NCBI GenBank assembly: GCA_014799485.1
Contig: JAAVHY010000030.1
Coordinates: forward strand, 1 to 39,109
Direction: 5' to 3'
DNA from: Clostridiales bacterium
Lineage (GTDB): Bacteria; Bacillota_A; Clostridia; Oscillospirales; Oscillospiraceae
Length of the DNA: 39,109 bases
Shown: piece by piece, positions 8,314 to 16,409 of the stretch
How positions within the stretch are numbered: position 1 is the first letter of the stretch
Layout of the letters: the number at the start of each line of letters is the position of its first letter
The notes under the pieces: model-generated
Seen by the model: only the letters and a program-made list of their open reading frames with translations
Database searches by the model: none
What the model was told of the DNA's origin: nothing
Position numbers and translations under genes: made by a program

Positions 8314-8922
8314 ATGATGCCGCTGATCGAAATCAAAACCGTTCCCATCGAGATCGAGATGAAGGTCTCCCACGCCAAGCTGGAGTACACCCGTGGGACC
8401 GCCGACCTGGAGATCTCCCGGGGAGAGGGCGGCCTGAGCATCAAAAGCCGTCCCATCAAGCTGAACATCGACACCTTCGAGGCCCGCAATTCCGTGGTGC
8501 CCACCGCCGTGCGTTCCATTGAGCAGTACGCGCAGCAGGGCCAGCAGGCCTCCTACACCGCCACAGCCACCTATGCCCAGCAGGGACAGATGCTGCTGGA
8601 CGCCAAGATTGGACAGGATATGATCACACAATTCGCGGCTGACGCCGCTATGAAGAACTACAAGCCCAACGTGGGCCTGGAGTTCCTGCCCTCCGCCGCC
8701 CCGGAGATCACCTGGGACCCCGGCGAGATGCACATCCGCTATGAGATGGATAAGCTGAACTTCGATTGGAAAATGAACGAAGGCGAGTTCAAGTTTACCC
8801 CCGGCGACATCGAGCTGTCCGTTACCCAACGGCCCGAAGTGATCATCAAGTACGTGGGCGGGCCCCTCTACGTTCCCCCCTCCTCTGATCCCAATTACAC
8901 CCCGGTGGATGTGCAGGCCTGA
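8314..8922 (+). CDS. DUF6470 (YviE-like) flagellar-operon protein
   Basis: This 202-residue protein has no known biochemical role. It resembles Bacillus YviE/DUF6470 proteins, which lie between flgL and fliW, exactly its position here. The features are PLIEIKTVPIEIEMKV at the start, alternating beta-strand patterns (ADLEISRGEGGLSIKSRPI), an Ala/Gln-rich middle (YAQQGQQASYTATATYAQQG), and a C-terminal half rich in aromatic/charged strands (WDPGEMHIRYEMDKLNFDW). No signal peptide or membrane segment is visible. The start is ATGATG at 8314 or 8317. The best-spaced Shine-Dalgarno (AGAGAGGAGC, 8291-8300) actually serves an ATG at 8306 that opens a three-codon frame ending on this start. Confidence 0.8.
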   Translation: MMPLIEIKTVPIEIEMKVSHAKLEYTRGTADLEISRGEGGLSIKSRPIKLNIDTFEARNSVVPTAVRSIEQYAQQGQQASYTATATYAQQGQMLLDAKIGQDMITQFAADAAMKNYKPNVGLEFLPSAAPEITWDPGEMHIRYEMDKLNFDWKMNEGEFKFTPGDIELSVTQRPEVIIKYVGGPLYVPPSSDPNYTPVDVQA

Positions 8923-8970
8923 GGGCACAGATCCAACCAGTGAGGCGCTTCCAAGCGCATGGAGGTTTTC

Positions 8971-9423
8971 GTGAAGCTTCAGACCAAATATTTCGGCCAG
9001 ATCGATTACGATGGGGAGGATATCGTCACTTTTTCCTCCGGTCCCTTTGGCTTTGAGGACGAGCATCAGTTCCTGCTCCTGCCCTTTGAGGGCAGCGCGG
9101 GCACTCTGTTGTGTTTCCAAAGCATCAATACCCCCGCCCTGGCCTTTGTAGCAATGGATCCCTTTTCCCTGGTGCCGGACTACTCCCCCGTCCTCCAGCC
9201 CCACGAGCTGGAGGAGCTGGGTGTGCGGGACAGCCAGGAGCTGGGCTTCTACGTGCTGTGTGTGGTAAAAAAGCCGGTGTCTGACAGCACCGTCAATCTC
9301 AAGTGCCCCGTGGCCATCCATCCGAAGACCCGGGCCGCCCGCCAGGTCATCCTGGAGGCCGATTCCTATGAAATGCGTCATCCCCTGGCCGAGTTTGGCA
9401 ACGAGGAGGGCGCGCCATGTTGA
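8971..9423 (+). CDS. fliW: Flagellar assembly factor FliW
   Basis: FliW binds CsrA and relieves its repression of flagellin mRNA. When free flagellin accumulates it sequesters FliW instead, giving homeostatic control of filament assembly. The 150-residue product has the FliW pattern KYFGQIDYDGEDIVTFSSG, then PFGFEDEHQFLLLP, and NLKCPVAIHPKTRAARQVIL near the end. An ATG at 8959 is in frame, but GGAGG at 8961-8965 is placed for the GTG at 8971, and FliW proteins normally begin just before the TKY motif, so I chose 8971. It overlaps csrA by 7 bases, suggesting coupled synthesis of the two antagonists. Confidence 0.93.
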   Translation: MKLQTKYFGQIDYDGEDIVTFSSGPFGFEDEHQFLLLPFEGSAGTLLCFQSINTPALAFVAMDPFSLVPDYSPVLQPHELEELGVRDSQELGFYVLCVVKKPVSDSTVNLKCPVAIHPKTRAARQVILEADSYEMRHPLAEFGNEEGAPC

Positions 9424-9716
9424 TCCTGCAACGCAAAGCCGGGCAGTCCCTGGTCATCGGTGAGGACATCACCGTCCAGGTGGTTTCCGTGGACGGTACG
9501 CGGGTTCGGCTGGCCATCTCCGCGCCGGAGGATGTGCCCATCCTCCGCAGTGAGCTGGTCACGGCCACAGCGGCCAACCGGGATTCCGCCATGGAGGAGA
9601 CCACCCCCGCCGAGCTCTTAGATCTGCTGGGCGGCGTGCTGGACCATAAACGGGAGGGGCACGGCACCCCTTCCAAGACCGAACCTCCGGTGCCCCCGGA
9701 GCGAAAGGAGGACTGA
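9417..9716 (+). CDS. csrA: Translational regulator CsrA, with extended C-terminus
   Basis: CsrA dimers bind GGA motifs in mRNA leaders, in Bacillota chiefly that of flagellin. The N-terminal 55 or so residues are a standard CsrA domain (MLILQRKAGQSLVIGEDI, then GTRVRLAISAPEDVPILR), including the conserved RKxGxS and RLxIxAP segments. At 99 residues the protein is longer than the usual 60-75. The extra part is a helical stretch (TPAELLDLLGGVLDHK) and a charged Pro-rich end. GAGGAGGG upstream and the 7-base overlap with fliW support the start at 9417. The flagellin target gene is not in this window. Confidence 0.95.
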   Translation: MLILQRKAGQSLVIGEDITVQVVSVDGTRVRLAISAPEDVPILRSELVTATAANRDSAMEETTPAELLDLLGGVLDHKREGHGTPSKTEPPVPPERKED

Positions 9717-9719
9717 CCT

Positions 9720-9902
9720 ATGATGGAATCTATCGCCAGCATGGCGATGGGTATGAGCGCCGCGTCTTTCGCCACCAACTACTCGCTGTCCATTACCAAG
9801 AAGATGTTGGACACCCAGGAATTGGCCGGTCAGGAACTTGTAAAGATGCTGGATGCCGTTCCCACCCCCGCCAAAGGCCAGTACATCGACGTTTACGCGT
9901 AA
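9720..9902 (+). CDS. YjfB-like small motility protein
   Basis: This 60-residue protein resembles the YjfB family, small proteins of unknown function linked to motility in Bacillota. The N-terminal half is rich in Met, Ala and Ser (IASMAMGMSAASFATNYSLS). A helix KKMLDTQELAGQELVKML and the closing GQYIDVYA fit the family pattern of a helical middle and an Ile-Asp-x-x-Ala end. AAAGGAGG at 9704-9711 strongly supports initiation at 9720 (second ATG at 9723). It is three bases downstream of csrA and last in the operon before a terminator. Its place in a SigD-type operon suggests a late role, perhaps secreted or at the filament; that is inference. Confidence 0.75.
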   Translation: MMESIASMAMGMSAASFATNYSLSITKKMLDTQELAGQELVKMLDAVPTPAKGQYIDVYA

Positions 9903-9912
9903 ACGGCAAGGG

Positions 9913-9940
9913 AAGCCGGTCCGAGAGGGCCGGCTTTTTT
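9913..9940 (+). terminator. Terminator of the flgM-yjfB operon
   Basis: A 10-bp stem (9913-9922 with 9927-9936, one G-U pair) closes a GAGA tetraloop, and T residues run to 9940. This is a classic intrinsic terminator 10 bases after yjfB. Confidence 0.88.
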
Positions 9941-9961
9941 GCCGCCCGCGGCGGCGGGACG

Positions 9962-9989
9962 ACTGAATCTCCTTCAATTGGGCTATAAT
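9962..9989 (+). promoter_or_regulatory. Candidate sigma-A promoter of the AAA+ gene
   Basis: A perfect TATAAT lies at 9984-9989. The -35 16 bases upstream (ACTGAA at 9962-9967) is weak. It falls right after the yjfB terminator and about 35 bases before the proposed CTG start at 10024, so the AAA+ gene appears to be its own transcription unit outside SigD control. Confidence 0.5.
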
Positions 9990-10023
9990 TTGGGAAATAT
10001 GCCGTTGAAGGAGGCGTTTCCCG

Positions 10024-11337
10024 CTGAATTTCTCCCAATTCTGCTCCTGCGGGCCCGCGGGCCACGCCCGCCTGAAGGCGCAGGTAGACGCATGTGCCGG
10101 GTTCGGGCGCAGCTATGAATTTTCCCCCTGCCGGATGCCCCCCGGCTGCCGTCCCTCTCAGGTCCAGCTGGGCTTTTGGCAGACCGGCGGGGACTATCTG
10201 CTCTACTTCCGCCCCGCCGTGTCCTATGCCGGGGACGATCCCCTTCTGCGGGAATTTTTCAGCCGGGGGCCTGTCCAGCGCTTTTCCGGCTTCCAGGCCC
10301 TGGCGGACTGCCTGGGCTCCCTGGCCGGCAGTGCGCCTGCCCCCGCCATCCCCTTCCCCGACCTGCTCCCACGCCTGGAGCGCCGGCTCCAAAGCCGGGT
10401 GCTGGGTCAGGACCAGGCTGTGGAGGCGGCGGCCTTCAAGCTGTGGGGCCACGTCTGTAAACGGGAGCCCCTGCGCCCCCTGTCCCTCATTTTCTACGGT
10501 CCCACCGGCGTGGGCAAGTCGGAGCTGGGCAAGGCGGTGGCTCCCGCCCTCAACGACTGTCTGGGGCAGGACCGCTACCGGCTGGTCTGGACGGAGCTGA
10601 ACACCTTTACCGAGGGCCACTCCGTCTACCGGCTCACCGGCGCGCCGCCGGGATATGTGGGCTATGACGACCCAGCGGTGCTGGAGGCGGTGCGCCTGTG
10701 CCCCCACACCGTGTTCATGTTTGACGAGCTGGACAAGGCCCACCCCCAGGTGCTGAAGGCCCTCATGTCCGTGCTGGACGAGGGCCGCTGCACCGCCCGC
10801 CGGGAGGATGGACAGGGAGGGCGGGAATTGGACTTCCGCCGCTGCGTCTTTTTGTTCACCACCAATACCGACCTGTCCGCCCCAGCGGGGCCGCGGCTGG
10901 GTTTCGCCCCTCCACCGGCGGGAGCGGCAAACGAGTCCCCCCTCCCTTCCCCGGCGGTGGGGGGCCTGCCTCTGCGGCTGTTCCGCGCCGATGAGTCCGC
11001 CCGGTTGGCCCTGGCCCGTTCCGGCGTGCTGCGGGAGATCGCCGGACGGTTCAGCGGCCTCATCGGCTTTCGGCCCCTGGACGGCGACGCCCGCGCGGCG
11101 GTCACTGCCCGGCAGATCGCCGCCCTAGGCCGGGAGTACGGCCTGGACATCGCCCAGGTGTCCCCCGCCATCGCCCGCGCCCTCACCCCCCGGGGGGCGG
11201 TCTCTCCCCGTTCCACCGTCCCCGTGCTGGAAGGGGTGCTCACCCCGGTCCTGCTGGCCCAAGCCCCCCTGCTCCCGCCGGGGACCCCCCTTCGCCTCAC
11301 CGGCACAGTGGAGCACATGTCCCTGATCCCCGCCTGA
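10024..11337 (+). CDS. ClpB-D2-like AAA+ ATPase, probable CTG start
   Basis: This AAA+ protein resembles the second ATPase domain of ClpB/ClpA but has no first ring or middle domain. Counted from the ATG at 10135, Walker A is GPTGVGKS (122-129), the pore-loop segment GYVG is at 173-176, Walker B is VFMFDE (193-198) and sensor 1 is in FTTNTD. The arginine-finger region AGRFSGLIGFRPL and a C-terminal lid follow. An open frame without a stop runs upstream to 10009. AAGGAGG at 10008-10014 is ideally spaced for a CTG at 10024 and far from 10135. The extra 37 residues contain a Cys pair (CSCG) and read as coding. No ATG, GTG or TTG occurs between, so software would call 10135. Substrate and role are unknown; it is flanked by terminators. 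Confidence 0.75.
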   Translation: MNFSQFCSCGPAGHARLKAQVDACAGFGRSYEFSPCRMPPGCRPSQVQLGFWQTGGDYLLYFRPAVSYAGDDPLLREFFSRGPVQRFSGFQALADCLGSLAGSAPAPAIPFPDLLPRLERRLQSRVLGQDQAVEAAAFKLWGHVCKREPLRPLSLIFYGPTGVGKSELGKAVAPALNDCLGQDRYRLVWTELNTFTEGHSVYRLTGAPPGYVGYDDPAVLEAVRLCPHTVFMFDELDKAHPQVLKALMSVLDEGRCTARREDGQGGRELDFRRCVFLFTTNTDLSAPAGPRLGFAPPPAGAANESPLPSPAVGGLPLRLFRADESARLALARSGVLREIAGRFSGLIGFRPLDGDARAAVTARQIAALGREYGLDIAQVSPAIARALTPRGAVSPRSTVPVLEGVLTPVLLAQAPLLPPGTPLRLTGTVEHMSLIPA

Positions 11338-11338
11338 A

Positions 11339-11379
11339 AAAACGCTGGGAGCGGCGCAATACCGCTCCCAGCGTTTTTT
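11339..11379. terminator. Bidirectional terminator between convergent genes
   Basis: A perfect 16-bp stem (11339-11354 with 11362-11377) is flanked by A on the left and T on the right. It can stop transcripts from the AAA+ gene (+) and from the Lys/Pro-rich membrane protein gene (-). Confidence 0.9.
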
Positions 11380-11386
11380 AGCTTCT

Positions 11387-12550
11387 TCAGGGATAATCCT
11401 TCAGCTCCACCGTCTCCCTGCTGTTGGGATCAAAGCGGTAGAGATGCAGTCCGTCGATGCTCAGCAGGTAGCTGCCGGCAAACTGGTAGTCGTCGCTGTT
11501 GTAAATGTACACGTTGATACAGGCCGTGCCGTTCACCATCTCGGTGGCGTCCATGGGGATCAACTCGTATTCATCCATGGACTCGCCCTCCAGGCCCAGC
11601 TTGGCCGGGGCCATCTCCTGCAGGCGTTTCACCGCGCCCCGTATGCCGAGGCTCTGCCCGCCGGGCACGCCGCTGGACTGCGGGGAAGTGACCTTGCCCT
11701 CTTCCTCGTCCGCTGTCACCACGCACACCCCCGGCGACCAGGTGATTCGTACCGTGTGTACATAGGTGACGGGCTCCTCCTCGGGCTCGGGTTCCGGCTC
11801 CGGCTTGGGGAAAGCGGTGAGCAGCCCCTGGAGCGCGCTGCCGGCCCCCGGCTGCTGGAACGCCTCGCTCTGCGTGGGATCGGGCGCTTCCGACTCCGGC
11901 GCGGCGCTCGCCGCCGGTTTTTCCACCGCCGGGGCATTCCGGGCCAACAGCACCATACCTTCGGCAGTGGTGTAGTCTACCTCTCCCTTCTGCCTGACAA
12001 ACTCCTCGTCCACCACGGAGAAGGCGGGGGACTCCCCGGCCAGCTGTTCGGCATAGGTCTGCGCGGCCTTCCCGGCGTCGTTCAGGTCGGTGTACGTGTA
12101 GGTCACCGTCTTGGCCTTCACCGCCTGGGCTCCGCCCTCGTCCGTCCCCAGGGCCATGCCCACGATGGAAACATCGTCCCCAATGGGGATCGCCGTGGGC
12201 AGCTCAGGGGGCTGGGGCTCCAGCGTGGCGGAAGGCTCCGGATCAACGTCGGCATCCCCTTTCAGCCTGGGGAGCACCACCAAGAAAATGATGGCCGCGG
12301 CGGCCGCAATGACCACCGGCGGGATCAGCAGCAGGATCAAGGGCTTTTTCTTCTTCGGCTGCTGGCCCTCTTCCAGCCCTTCCAGCCCTTCCAGCTCCTC
12401 CGGGGCATTCTTGCCCTTTTTTACCTTTTTCGCCTTCGGGGGCTTTGCCTTCTTGGGCTTTTTCGGCTTTTTCTCCTTGGGCGCTTTGGGCTCCTTGGGC
12501 GCTTTTGGTTTTTTCGGCGCTTTCGGCGCCTTCGGTTTTCCTAATGGCAT
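11387..12550 (-). CDS. Single-pass membrane protein with Lys/Pro/Ala repeat tail
   Basis: I do not recognise this 387-residue protein. Residues 1-48 are a highly basic low-complexity tail of KPKAPK/KKPK units resembling histone H1 tails. A short acidic patch (EELEGLEGLEE) follows, then KKKK and one hydrophobic segment at about 70-95. The rest, about 290 residues, should be outside the membrane by the positive-inside rule. It contains an Ala/Pro/Glu linker (EPEPEPEEEP) and two folded-looking regions (SIVGMALGTDEGGAQ; TYVHTVRITWSPGVCV, CINVYIYNSDDYQFAGSYLL). The start has AAGAGGTG upstream. It lies 27 bases after the FtsA-like gene on the same strand, so the two probably form an operon in which the basic tail could meet the actin-like protein, DNA or anionic lipid. 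Confidence 0.8.
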   Translation of the reverse strand: MPLGKPKAPKAPKKPKAPKEPKAPKEKKPKKPKKAKPPKAKKVKKGKNAPEELEGLEGLEEGQQPKKKKPLILLLIPPVVIAAAAAIIFLVVLPRLKGDADVDPEPSATLEPQPPELPTAIPIGDDVSIVGMALGTDEGGAQAVKAKTVTYTYTDLNDAGKAAQTYAEQLAGESPAFSVVDEEFVRQKGEVDYTTAEGMVLLARNAPAVEKPAASAAPESEAPDPTQSEAFQQPGAGSALQGLLTAFPKPEPEPEPEEEPVTYVHTVRITWSPGVCVVTADEEEGKVTSPQSSGVPGGQSLGIRGAVKRLQEMAPAKLGLEGESMDEYELIPMDATEMVNGTACINVYIYNSDDYQFAGSYLLSIDGLHLYRFDPNSRETVELKDYP

Positions 12551-12577
12551 CGGTATAACACCTCTTGCGTCTGTCTA

Positions 12578-14455
12578 TCAGGTCAGGGTGATCAGGACGG
12601 AGTCCTGTGCCTTCAGCGCGTATTGGAAGCCCTGTTCTATCCCGTTGACCTCCAGGCGCACTGCCCTGTCCAAATGCTCAAAATCAATGCCTGAATACTC
12701 CAGAAGATCCATCAGATGGTAGCTGCCCCCATCCTCCCTGGCCGGGAGGGTCAGCGGGTCCCCGTTCAGCGTGATGCGCACCTCCCCGCTGTGGCGAGCA
12801 GGCTTCGCCGGGGCCTCCGCCTGGGACGGGGAACTGGCAGGCTGGGAAGTCTGCCGGGAGGCGGCGGACGTCTGCCGCAGGGTGAGCACCACGTCCCCCT
12901 GGCGCAGCTGGGTGTCCATAGCGGCCGGGGCGTTGTTCACCATGGCCGTGCCGTAGAAGTCCGGGCCCAGCAGCTCCGCCAAAGTGCGGCTGGCCGGCTG
13001 GCCGTGGCGGGCGGGGACAAAGCGGATATGGTCGCCCGCGTGGACCACGGCGGACAAGCTGGCCTCCTCGTCGTTCACCTGCAATACGGCGGGGATGGCC
13101 GGCTCCCCCCGGAACACCATTCGTTTCCCGTCTACGGTGAGGGTCAGGCTCCTGCCTGTCTTCCCCACCATATCGCCATAGCTGTAGCCGTTCATGAGCA
13201 GGATGTCCCGGAGGGTAAGCACCCCATTGCGGAACAGCTTGGCGCTCTGGCCGTTGAGGGTGACCACATAGCTATCGTTGAGCAGCCCCAGGCCCGCCGA
13301 GATCGCAATGCCCAGGGGGGTGGCATATTCCGGCTTTTCCAGCTCGATGTTCTCGGAAAATACGGACAGCGCAAAGTTGTTGCCCGCGATGGCCACCCTC
13401 CGCTCGTCCATCTCCAGCTTATCCGCCACCTTTTCCCGCAGGCCCGCCAGCTTGCTGCCGCCCCCCGCCAGGAACACGGCGGAGGGTACGGTGTCGTTTA
13501 CGCTCAAGATCTGCTTGGCAATGGCGTCCGCCAGCCGGTCCATGGGCCCCTGGATGGCCTGGACCACCTCGGACGCCGCGATGCGCTCCTCCTGGCCCAG
13601 GATATTGCGGCAGCGGATCAGCTCGTCGCTGCCGCCGATCCCCCGCTTCACCTGCTCGGCAGTCTTGAAGTCCACCAGGAAGGTGCGCATAATGGCCTCG
13701 GTGACCTCGTCGCCGGCCACGGTGGCCATGGTGTAGCCCACCACGCTGCCGTCCCGGCACAGGGCAATATCGGTGGTGCCCGCGCCGATGTCCACCATGG
13801 CCAGGTTCAGCAGCCGCAGCTCGGCGGGGATGGCGGCGTTCATGGCCGCGATGGGCTCCAGCGTCATGCTGGCCACCTGCAACCCGGCCTCCCGCATGGC
13901 GGCGTAGAGGCTCTCCACCACCTCCCCGGGGAGGAAGGTGGCCACCACATCCGCCTCCAGCTTGCGGCCGGTGTGGAATTGAAGGTTGCTCATGGGATAA
14001 TTGTCCAGCCGGTACTGGGCCACAGTGTAGCCCACCAGGAACATCTGGCGGCGGGCGTCGCCGTCGGCCTGAAGGGCCTCCTCGGCGGCAGACACCGCCC
14101 CGGCCTCCAGGGCGCTGATCTGCTCGGCGTCAATGGACTGCTCGTCGGGCAGCTCCAGGGTGAAGGAACCCCGCTGGGTGCGCAGGGCCCGCCCCGCGGC
14201 GGCCACGCACACCCGCTCCAGACGCACGCCCAGGCGGGCCTCAAGCCGCTGCGTCACCGTCCGGGCCAGGGCGCCCACCTGCCGGATGTCGTCGATCTGG
14301 CCGTCCATCATGGCCCGCTTGCCATGTTCAGCCATCTCCACATCCAGCACCTTCAGCCGGCCGTCCGCCGGGCGGCCAACCACGCCCACCACGCTGCGGG
14401 TGCCGATATCCAAGGCAAAGACCAGGTCTTTATCCTGGGCCTTTCGTTCTGCCAT
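12578..14455 (-). CDS. FtsA/PilM-like actin-fold ATPase with C-terminal beta-grasp-like region
   Basis: The N-terminal 395 residues are an FtsA-type actin fold. Phosphate-1 is ALDIGTRSVVGVV (14-26), phosphate-2 is MVDIGAGTTDIAL (220-232) and the adenosine motif is VFLAGGGSKLAGL (327-339). The insert around residues 75-205 could be an SHS2-type 1C subdomain. The remaining 230 residues are not part of FtsA. They show strand-rich segments with the beta-grasp look (VTLNG then LTLRDILLMNG; VNN then LRQGDVVLT; ITLNG then LMDLLEYSG then LEVNG then QDSVLIT), separated by a Ser/Ala/Gln/Pro linker (528-556). The FtsA membrane-targeting amphipathic tail is absent. It heads an operon with the Lys/Pro-tailed membrane protein. 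Related long FtsA-domain proteins are known in clostridia, but I cannot name a function. Confidence 0.82.
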   Translation of the reverse strand: MAERKAQDKDLVFALDIGTRSVVGVVGRPADGRLKVLDVEMAEHGKRAMMDGQIDDIRQVGALARTVTQRLEARLGVRLERVCVAAAGRALRTQRGSFTLELPDEQSIDAEQISALEAGAVSAAEEALQADGDARRQMFLVGYTVAQYRLDNYPMSNLQFHTGRKLEADVVATFLPGEVVESLYAAMREAGLQVASMTLEPIAAMNAAIPAELRLLNLAMVDIGAGTTDIALCRDGSVVGYTMATVAGDEVTEAIMRTFLVDFKTAEQVKRGIGGSDELIRCRNILGQEERIAASEVVQAIQGPMDRLADAIAKQILSVNDTVPSAVFLAGGGSKLAGLREKVADKLEMDERRVAIAGNNFALSVFSENIELEKPEYATPLGIAISAGLGLLNDSYVVTLNGQSAKLFRNGVLTLRDILLMNGYSYGDMVGKTGRSLTLTVDGKRMVFRGEPAIPAVLQVNDEEASLSAVVHAGDHIRFVPARHGQPASRTLAELLGPDFYGTAMVNNAPAAMDTQLRQGDVVLTLRQTSAASRQTSQPASSPSQAEAPAKPARHSGEVRITLNGDPLTLPAREDGGSYHLMDLLEYSGIDFEHLDRAVRLEVNGIEQGFQYALKAQDSVLITLT

Positions 14456-14501
14456 AGGTCCGCTCCTCTCTTGCTGCGCCCCAAAATGGTGTGCGCGTCA
14501 T

Positions 14502-14542
14502 ATAAAAGTGCCAGGGGGCGGCATGACTGCCGCCCCCTGGCA
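14502..14542 (-). terminator. Terminator after the chemoreceptor gene
   Basis: A 15-bp perfect stem (14509-14523 with 14528-14542) has a TGAC loop. Read on the minus strand it is followed by CTTTTATA. It lies 14 bases after the MCP stop and separates it from the FtsA-like gene downstream. Confidence 0.82.
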
Positions 14543-14556
14543 GCCTGTTTGATTGC

Positions 14557-16371
14557 TTAGTACTTGCTGAACACGCTGGCGGCAGAGCTGCTCTGGGCAG
14601 CAGGCTCGTAGCTCTCCTCGTAAGAAGAGGCGGGAGCAGCGCTGTAAGCGGGCTGGGGCTTGGGCATAAAGCCGTCCTGGCGCAGCTTGAAGCGGGACAG
14701 CAGTTCCTTCATCAGGGCAGCCTGGCTGGACAGCTCCTCGCTGGCGGCGGCGGACTCCTCGCTGGTGGCGGAGTTGGTCTGCACCACGGAGGAGATCTGG
14801 TCGATGCCCTCGGTCACCTGGGCGATGGCCTCGGACTCCTCCTCGGCGGCCTTGGTGATCTGCTCCACAGCGGCCACTACCTTGCTGGAGCTCTCCACGG
14901 TCTTGCCCAGGGACTCGGACACCCGCTGGACGATCTCGTTGCCCTCCTTGACGGACACGATGGAGCGGTCAATGAGCTCCTTGGTGGCCTTGGCGGCCTC
15001 GTCAGACTTGGCGGACAGGTTGCGCACCTCGTCGGCGACCACGGCGAAGCCCTTGCCGGCGCTGCCCGCGCGGGCGGCCTCTACGGCGGCGTTCAGGGCC
15101 AGGATGTTGGTCTGGAACGCGATGTTCTCGATGGTGGCGATGATCTTGCCGATCTCGGAGGAGGACTCGGAAATCTTCTCCATGGCCTCCACCATCTGCT
15201 GCATGTACTCGGAGCTCTCGTTGAGGCACTTGCCGGCGTCCTGGGAGTGGCCCATGGCCTCTTCGCTGTTCTGGGCGTTCTTGCGGGAGTTGTTGGAGAT
15301 CTCGGCGATGGTGGCGGACAGCTCCTCAACGGCGCTGGCCTGCTCGGTAGCGCCCTGGGCCAGGGACTGGGCGCCGGTGGACACCTGCTCGGCGCCGGCG
15401 GACACCTGCTCGGCGCTCTGGTTGATCTGGGTCAGGGCGTCGCTCAGGCTGCGGTTGATGACGCGGACGGAGGCCAGGATGCTGCTCAGAGAGCCCACAT
15501 ACATCTTCTCGTCCTTGGTGCGCACGTCGAAGTTGCCCGCGCCCATCGCCTCCAGCAGACGGCAGGTATCGCCGATGACTTCGCTGAGGACGTTCTGGCT
15601 GGTGCGCAGGGCGTCGCACATCTCGCCCAACTCACTGGTGCTTTGGTAGTCCACGGGGATGTCCAGCTTGCCCTCGCTGAAGCCGGACAGGGCGGTGTGA
15701 ACCTGCTCCACGGGGGTCACGATGCTCTTGGTGATAATGAGGGCCATGCGGATCACGACCAGGGTAGCGATGACCATAACCACCACGATCACAACGATCG
15801 CGATGTTGGAGGTCAGGTCCTGCTTGCTGCGGGCATCAGTCTCGTCGTTATTCAGTTCCTCCGACAGAGAGACGGCAGCCTTGGCCACCTCATTCAGCTT
15901 GGGGGTGCAGACGGAAGTGATCAGGCTGGCGGCCTCAGTGATGTTGCCCTTCTCAATCTGGGAGGCGATGTTCTCGGCCTCAACCTCCCACTCGTCCACC
16001 AGATTTTTGTAGTTGGTCAGCAGGGTCTTGTTTTCCAGGGGGAAGATACTATCCAGCTCTTCGGTCAGGGCGTCCAGGCTCTTGATCTGGCTGCGGGCCT
16101 CAGCGATGGTCTCCCGCACATAGCTCGCGTCGGCGTTGCCGCCGCTATAGGACAGAACCACGTCACGGAGATCACGGGCGGCCACATTGCTGTTCAAGCG
16201 GCACTCGGTGATCAGCTCAGTGGCCTTGATATTGTTGTCGATCAGGTTGCCGTAGGCGTTCTTCTGCGTGGTCATCAGAATAATCGACGCGATGATGATG
16301 ATCACAGAGACGACGATGGTGACGCCATAGCCCAGGATCAAACTCTTTTTGATCTTCATATTTTTGATCAT
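14557..16371 (-). CDS. Methyl-accepting chemotaxis protein
   Basis: This is a transmembrane chemoreceptor of 604 residues. TM1 is at about 10-33, an all-helical periplasmic-side (4HB-type) sensor at 34-188, and TM2 at about 189-214. A HAMP linker (215-267) is followed by a second HAMP-like stretch (268-320). The signalling domain has the hairpin tip [20 protein letters not shown] and then [13 protein letters not shown], invariant in MCPs. The C-terminal tail is Ser/Ala/Tyr-rich and lacks the enteric CheR-tethering pentapeptide, as usual in Bacillota. The ligand cannot be predicted. GAGGAGG precedes the ATG at 16371; the gene follows the FtsE-like gene by 38 bases and may be co-transcribed with it. 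It would report to the CheA/CheW/CheV encoded in the window. Confidence 0.96.
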   Translation of the reverse strand: MIKNMKIKKSLILGYGVTIVVSVIIIIASIILMTTQKNAYGNLIDNNIKATELITECRLNSNVAARDLRDVVLSYSGGNADASYVRETIAEARSQIKSLDALTEELDSIFPLENKTLLTNYKNLVDEWEVEAENIASQIEKGNITEAASLITSVCTPKLNEVAKAAVSLSEELNNDETDARSKQDLTSNIAIVVIVVVMVIATLVVIRMALIITKSIVTPVEQVHTALSGFSEGKLDIPVDYQSTSELGEMCDALRTSQNVLSEVIGDTCRLLEAMGAGNFDVRTKDEKMYVGSLSSILASVRVINRSLSDALTQINQSAEQVSAGAEQVSTGAQSLAQGATEQASAVEELSATIAEISNNSRKNAQNSEEAMGHSQDAGKCLNESSEYMQQMVEAMEKISESSSEIGKIIATIENIAFQTNILALNAAVEAARAGSAGKGFAVVADEVRNLSAKSDEAAKATKELIDRSIVSVKEGNEIVQRVSESLGKTVESSSKVVAAVEQITKAAEEESEAIAQVTEGIDQISSVVQTNSATSEESAAASEELSSQAALMKELLSRFKLRQDGFMPKPQPAYSAAPASSYEESYEPAAQSSSAASVFSKY

Positions 16372-16409
16372 TATACCTTTTCCTCCTCAATTCTTGCTGT
16401 TTGGTGTAT

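Noticed and set aside
8959..8970. ATG at 8959 as fliW start
   Set aside because: The GGAGG that would serve as ribosome binding site lies inside this extension and is spaced for GTG 8971.
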